From the NCBI RefSeq assembly GCF_030253575.1, contig NC_080569.1:25290001-25354000 (forward strand): DNA of 64,000 nt, in the 5' to 3' direction. The notes below the pieces were generated by a model. It had not been told where the DNA came from. It did no database searches and saw nothing but the letters and a program-made list of their open reading frames with translations. The translations under genes were made by a program, and so were the position numbers. Of this stretch, positions 59,701 to 64,000 are shown piece after piece (position 1 is the first letter of the stretch; every line of letters begins with the position of its first letter). Source of the stretch: Rhododendron vialii. Lineage: Eukaryota > Streptophyta > Magnoliopsida > Ericales > Ericaceae.

Positions 59701-62424
59701 TTCCAGGCAAGGTTATATTCATCTGTCAATTCCAATAATTCTCCATCATAGGAAAGCTAAAGATAAGCATGACAACTGCCTCAAATCCTCAAGTGAAAAC
59801 TACAGCTGAGCCTGACAACTTCCTGAAATCAGCTCAAGTGCCAAGCTTTTCGGACTCCAATCAACCAAAGCTTTATTTGATCCTTATTGGATATTATGGC
59901 TTTGGGACATCTCGTAGTATATCATTACCAGACATGCTTTAAACAGTTTTTAAATCTGAATACTTTTGACTTTTTCTTTCGCTCGATAAAAAGGAATGGA
60001 GGGGGCGACCAGGCGTGGCGACTTGCCCCTGGGCATGACCATAGAGCCTCCAAACCCATTGGGTCCCCTAGAGGGAACGGAAAAGCAATGGTGAGCACTG
60101 CCCCACCTGGAGCCAAAGCGATCCGCAAGGGGGGAGTCAGAGGGGTCCAATGACCCGAGTCGTGAGGCCACCATCCCAGCATTAAGGGGGCATCAGTAGC
60201 CTTGAGCCCGTGACCTCAGATACCACCAAAGACGGAGACCTGTGGCTGTGGACCACCACCCCAGGTGGTATTGTTTAATCAGTAAGACTATACCTACCAG
60301 CAGTATCATAATTTATCCATATAGATCCACGTCCAAGTGAAAACAACCTAAGGACCTAAGCAAATTGTCCATCACATCCCCAAAATAAAAGCAGATCAAC
60401 TAGTGAAACATTAGTCCGTAACATCTAAAACGAAGTTCAAACCCCAACATCCGGTCTCGTTCCTACAAGAAATCTACAGTGAAGATATCAAATAAAAGCG
60501 TCACTACATCGACGAGGTTTGAAACCATCAGCTACCTTATCGTCAACAAATCTTATGGCAAGTTGGAAATTTGCCACTTTTAAAGACATCTAATTACACA
60601 GAAACCTCATAACATTAAACAGATGAATATCATGAACAGCGTTGTTTTAGGCAAGATAATTTGAAGAGAGTATCAAATTTCACAATGAATCAAGGTCACT
60701 TACATGGAGTCTTCAATGACTAGGCACTTGGGTGGATCAATATTAAGCCTTTTAGCTGCTTCAAGGAATCTTCAAAAACAAAATGCAAAAGTTGAATTTT
60801 ATAATACCATATCTTTAGGTGCAGAGAATAAAGATCTAACTCGCAAGGAGTTGCATCTCACAGTTCTGGAGATGGCTTTCCTGCTGTCACTTCATCACCG
60901 CCGATAATAACAGAGAAGGATTCTTTCCATCCTATAGACGGAAATGATGGGCACAACAGTTAATTGCCAAACAAAAAACTAAGATCATGTTATCTTATTG
61001 GTAGAGGAACATGGTTTGAGGTTTCAAACAAACATGCCTGTTTGACAAGAGATTTTGCTTTCAATGATTTCCCTAGAAGAATTTGAAGCCAATGCCATTC
61101 GCACATTATGGCCCCTCAAATGGTTGATTAACCTGTTTGCACCCGGAAGAGCTCTGATATTGTGCCATCTGCAATTACAATAGTGGTGAGAACACCAGTT
61201 GCTTCAAAAGCTCCGCAAATTGAATAATGACCTGATTTTGTCCAAATGTCTTAAGAAACATTCTTCGCATGTCCAAAGTGTGAATTCATTTTTTTCTTCC
61301 CCCTAGGAAAAAAATATTACAAGCCTCTCAAAGTTGGTAAAGGGTAATATAGCTAAAAGGGAATGAACTTCAGGAAAGTCATCAATAGTTGTTAGGTCTA
61401 TGTGAGCATTTCTTTAATTCTACATAGGTTCCAGCTCCCTGTAGAGACGTTTTCACAACCAATCAAACCAAAATGCTGTTGACTTGCGTTTCCGATCATA
61501 TATCATTTCCAAGTGAAATTGGGATATTCTGCCCAAATTTCACAGGGCTCCGAGCCTCGTACCCTAAATTATTTTGGGAGAGTTTCACATATACAAGTGC
61601 GTCCATGAATCTCTCGACATATAGGGTTAAAGGAAATGAAAGCCAGTATAGAGTATATTACTGATCATTGAACAATGGAGTAATTTCTGAAACAAATTCA
61701 TTGATTGATATGGGAAGCCCGTAGTCTTCCACAATCACTGCTGAAGCTTCCAATGGTGACTTTCCTACTGTTTTATGAGCTTCTCTCCCATCCCATTGCT
61801 TCCCGTATTTAACCAAGTAAAGCTTTAAAACTTCACTCACTATGCCATCTGTCATAAAATTAGCAAAAGGTTACGAATGGAAAGAGGAAATCTGTAATGG
61901 CAAAGTGGGATGTTTTAATATAGTAGTCTTAACTTATGAGAAAGGATGGTTGAACCAAATAGTATTAAGCTTCAGTTTTGCGTTAAATACAAAACTCATA
62001 TAGTCAGGCTGAAACAACTATCAATTCTCAAAAGCCTCCACAATTGAGATTATCTTTGTTCTGATTTAAAACGAATGAATGTTAATGTGGAGACATATAG
62101 CAACGGAAACGAAATCTAAAATCTCAGGAATCCTATTAAGTTTTAAGAGACAATACAAAGAAAAAGCCTCTCAAAACTACATCATTGAATACACTGGAAC
62201 AACATTTAACATGCCCTGGTGCACACTCAACAACTTTACCAACATATCTATAGAACAGAAACATGTTGACTGCACAAGGTTCTGATGGGAAATATTACAC
62301 AGTACGCACAAGATGGAAAGAAAAATAAATACCAGATCACAAATTTACCTGTGTTGAGAAGTGTACCGTCCAGATCAAGAATGACACATGACACTAATTT
62401 CCTTAAAGAACTTGCCATTGACAT
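56730..62424 (-). CDS. FHY: bifunctional FMN phosphatase / riboflavin kinase
   Basis: Ten exons on the minus strand: 62424-62349, 61848-61662, 61168-61038, 60931-60862, 60769-60704, 58188-58034, 57945-57850, 57288-57137, 57069-56986, 56879-56730, joining to 388 residues (Arabidopsis FMN/FHY is 379). The N-terminal HAD phosphatase has motif I DLDGT (residues 17-21, nucleophile Asp17), motif II Ser116 in ALASNSS, Lys150 in GKPSP and motif IV Asp175 in LVIEDS. The C-terminal riboflavin kinase (about 238-375) has [17 protein letters not shown] (248-264), [17 protein letters not shown] and EPWLLHDF. It makes FMN from riboflavin and ATP and can hydrolyse FMN back, in the cytosol. The start at 62424 follows an in-frame stop. 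Intron 3 has a GC donor (61037-61036); the others are GT-AG. Intron 5 is 2.5 kb and repeat-rich. Confidence 0.96.
58189..60703. other. 2.5-kb intron 5 of FMN/FHY
   Basis: Mostly AT-rich with no gene. Short frames at 59002-59604 lack family resemblance. A GC-rich SINE-like block lies at 59985-60290. Confidence 0.6.
59985..60290 (-). mobile_element. GC-rich SINE-like insertion in FMN/FHY intron 5
   Basis: On the minus strand CCTGGGGTGGTGGTCCACAG (A-box-like) is followed by GAGGTCACGGGCTCAAGGC (B-box-like). The GC-rich body contrasts sharply with the AT-rich intron around it and ends in a T-rich/A-rich junction near 59985. Target duplication not defined. Confidence 0.5.
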
Positions 62425-64000
62425 TGTAATGAATACCCAGCTTTCTCAAATGGAAATCATGCTCCAGTTTAGTAGATACATCTAAAAACAAAGCAACAGT
62501 AGCATCAGGGACACAAGCATCAATATCACAAAGTGGCAACTAAATAGAACTGAAGATGAAACAAAATTGCTCAGATTCTCATATTTAACCACTACAGTTG
62601 TTAATTCATGAAATCAATTTTACAGCACAACAATTTGCGGCAGTAAAATTTCAGATCCATTTGCAAATCAAATCGAATCAATAGAAGGAAAACAAGAAAA
62701 GACAAGGAATATACATATAATTAAGACATTAAACAGAAGAACAGGTCCCATATCATTGATGCATTAGAAGTACTTAGCAGATTTGTTGAAGATGAAATTA
62801 TTTCCTGTGTTTTGGGAAAACATATGTCACTGAGAACGCATATCGTATCTGTATGAGGAACGGGAACGAGAATGTGGTACGCCAAATGCCTAAATTGTGG
62901 TACGTTAGGGGTAGGATTCTATAGATAATGCATTTGAACTTACTCTTCCAAGCGGTAAACATCAAGTAAAACTAATGGTTTTTTTTTCAAATCAACCATA
63001 CAAAACACATTTCTAGGAGCATAATACCAATTGTTGATATTTTCTCTAACAAATATTCCACGCCCTCTAGATTTTTACCTTACACTAAGTTCATTTTTGG
63101 GAAAACTTTAGGGGATCGAAATTTACCGTATTGGAATGGAAGTGTACCATGTTTCGTAATGTGCGTACCAAAACATAATTCGCTAGGGTACAAGCGTCCC
63201 ATGGTAACATAGGGGAAAACTCTGATTGGTTACAGAGAAGTTGTAGAAAAAGAAAAGATAACCTGGATTGCTAATATGACAAACACATTTCCTATAGGGT
63301 ACCAAACCATGGAGTTAATGTGGTCACATAAGTTCCTACTCCTCATTAGGAACATAGGGTTTCAGTTTCCAACCTGCATTGAGGCTTCTTTTTCCTTTTG
63401 GACTATGAAGCACTGACACTCCAAATAGGTCGCCAAAACCAAAATCTTAAAATAGAACTAATTACTCTAGAAAAATGAGTAGAGAGAGATGGCCTTTTGG
63501 GTGCTAGCGTGACTTGAAATGGCCAACAGAATTACACATGAGACTTGCAAAACCTGAAAGACCATTGGTGATCTCTGGCAACTGGTTTTTCTTCCCTTCC
63601 TCCCCTTCCCTTCTCTTGGTCTTAATTAGCAGAGCATAAAAAGGCTTTGGCTATTTCCTTAGAGCTTTAACAAGTTTTAAGCGATATATTGATTTGGAGT
63701 GAAGAAAGAAGTTATAAAGAACACCATGTTGGACACACCAAGCAGCTAAAATTCTCTACATATTACCTTCTTCTCTACGAAGAAGCAATATTGTACGTGC
63801 CAAAAGAACCTCTTGAAAAATATGACGTGGCGTATTCTAAAGGAGTGCATTGTTTGTTCTGATGTGCCTGATTTGGCAATAGTGACCCTTCATTAGATTT
63901 AGCTGAAGCTTACCCACATATTGGTAGATGAGCAACAGTTTCCAGAACAAGATTGAACAACTAATAAAAGTCGAACAACAACCATATTGGCATATGAGGG
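62425..64000. other. 5' flank of FMN/FHY; no further gene seen
   Basis: The first few hundred bases probably hold the leader and promoter. 62860-63220 has repeated words about GTGGTACG and GTACCAAA, like decayed repeats. No coding-like frame up to the window edge. Confidence 0.4.

Noticed and set aside
1-64000. CRISPR arrays, bacterial operons, integrated virus or a dedicated multi-gene biosynthetic cluster
   Set aside because: No evenly spaced direct repeats, no viral replication genes, and the neighbouring genes belong to unrelated pathways.

Overview
This window is nuclear DNA from a flowering plant, most likely a eudicot. The genes have GT-AG introns, the spacers are AT-rich, and the proteins match plant-only families: a TIR1/AFB auxin receptor, an NDB-type mitochondrial NADH dehydrogenase, an FBS1 F-box protein, a CYP716-like P450 and a bifunctional riboflavin kinase/FMN phosphatase. 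The species cannot be named from the sequence. No bacterial genes, CRISPR arrays, rRNA genes or convincing tRNA genes were seen.

Layout. 1-230 holds the open end of an unidentified reading frame. 3189-7508 (minus) is a three-exon TIR1/AFB auxin receptor. 8.6-21 kb has no intact gene and is dense in non-autonomous transposons: a 1.68-kb element with long terminal inverted repeats, an 808-bp hairpin element with a 9-bp target duplication, and a CYP71-type P450 fragment. 21935-28917 (minus) is a ten-exon external NADH dehydrogenase with an EF hand. 29-34.5 kb holds a miniature LTR element, a SINE and tandem repeats. 34588-35402 (minus) is FBS1. 36-38.6 kb holds repeats, including a second Mutator-like inverted-repeat element. 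38.9-51.6 kb is a tandem cluster of three F-box/LRR/FBD genes on the minus strand: two are pseudogenes and only the copy at 48553-50232 is intact. A solo LTR and an inverted duplication lie around it. 53227-55059 (plus) is a CYP716-like P450 with a one-base frameshift just after the membrane anchor. 56730-62424 (minus) is the ten-exon FMN phosphatase/riboflavin kinase.

The genes do not form one pathway; this is ordinary plant gene order. Two themes recur. Three unrelated F-box classes occur here (auxin receptor, stress-induced FBS1, FBD cluster). Two genes concern flavin metabolism or flavin enzymes (the FAD-dependent NADH dehydrogenase and FMN/FHY), which is probably coincidence.

Exon boundaries were derived by hand from splice-site consensus and reading-frame continuity. 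For the five intact multi-exon genes (AFB, NDB2-like, FBS1, FBD copy 3, FMN/FHY) the exons sum to an uninterrupted frame. The four with a family length I know (AFB, NDB2-like, FBS1, FMN/FHY) also match it.
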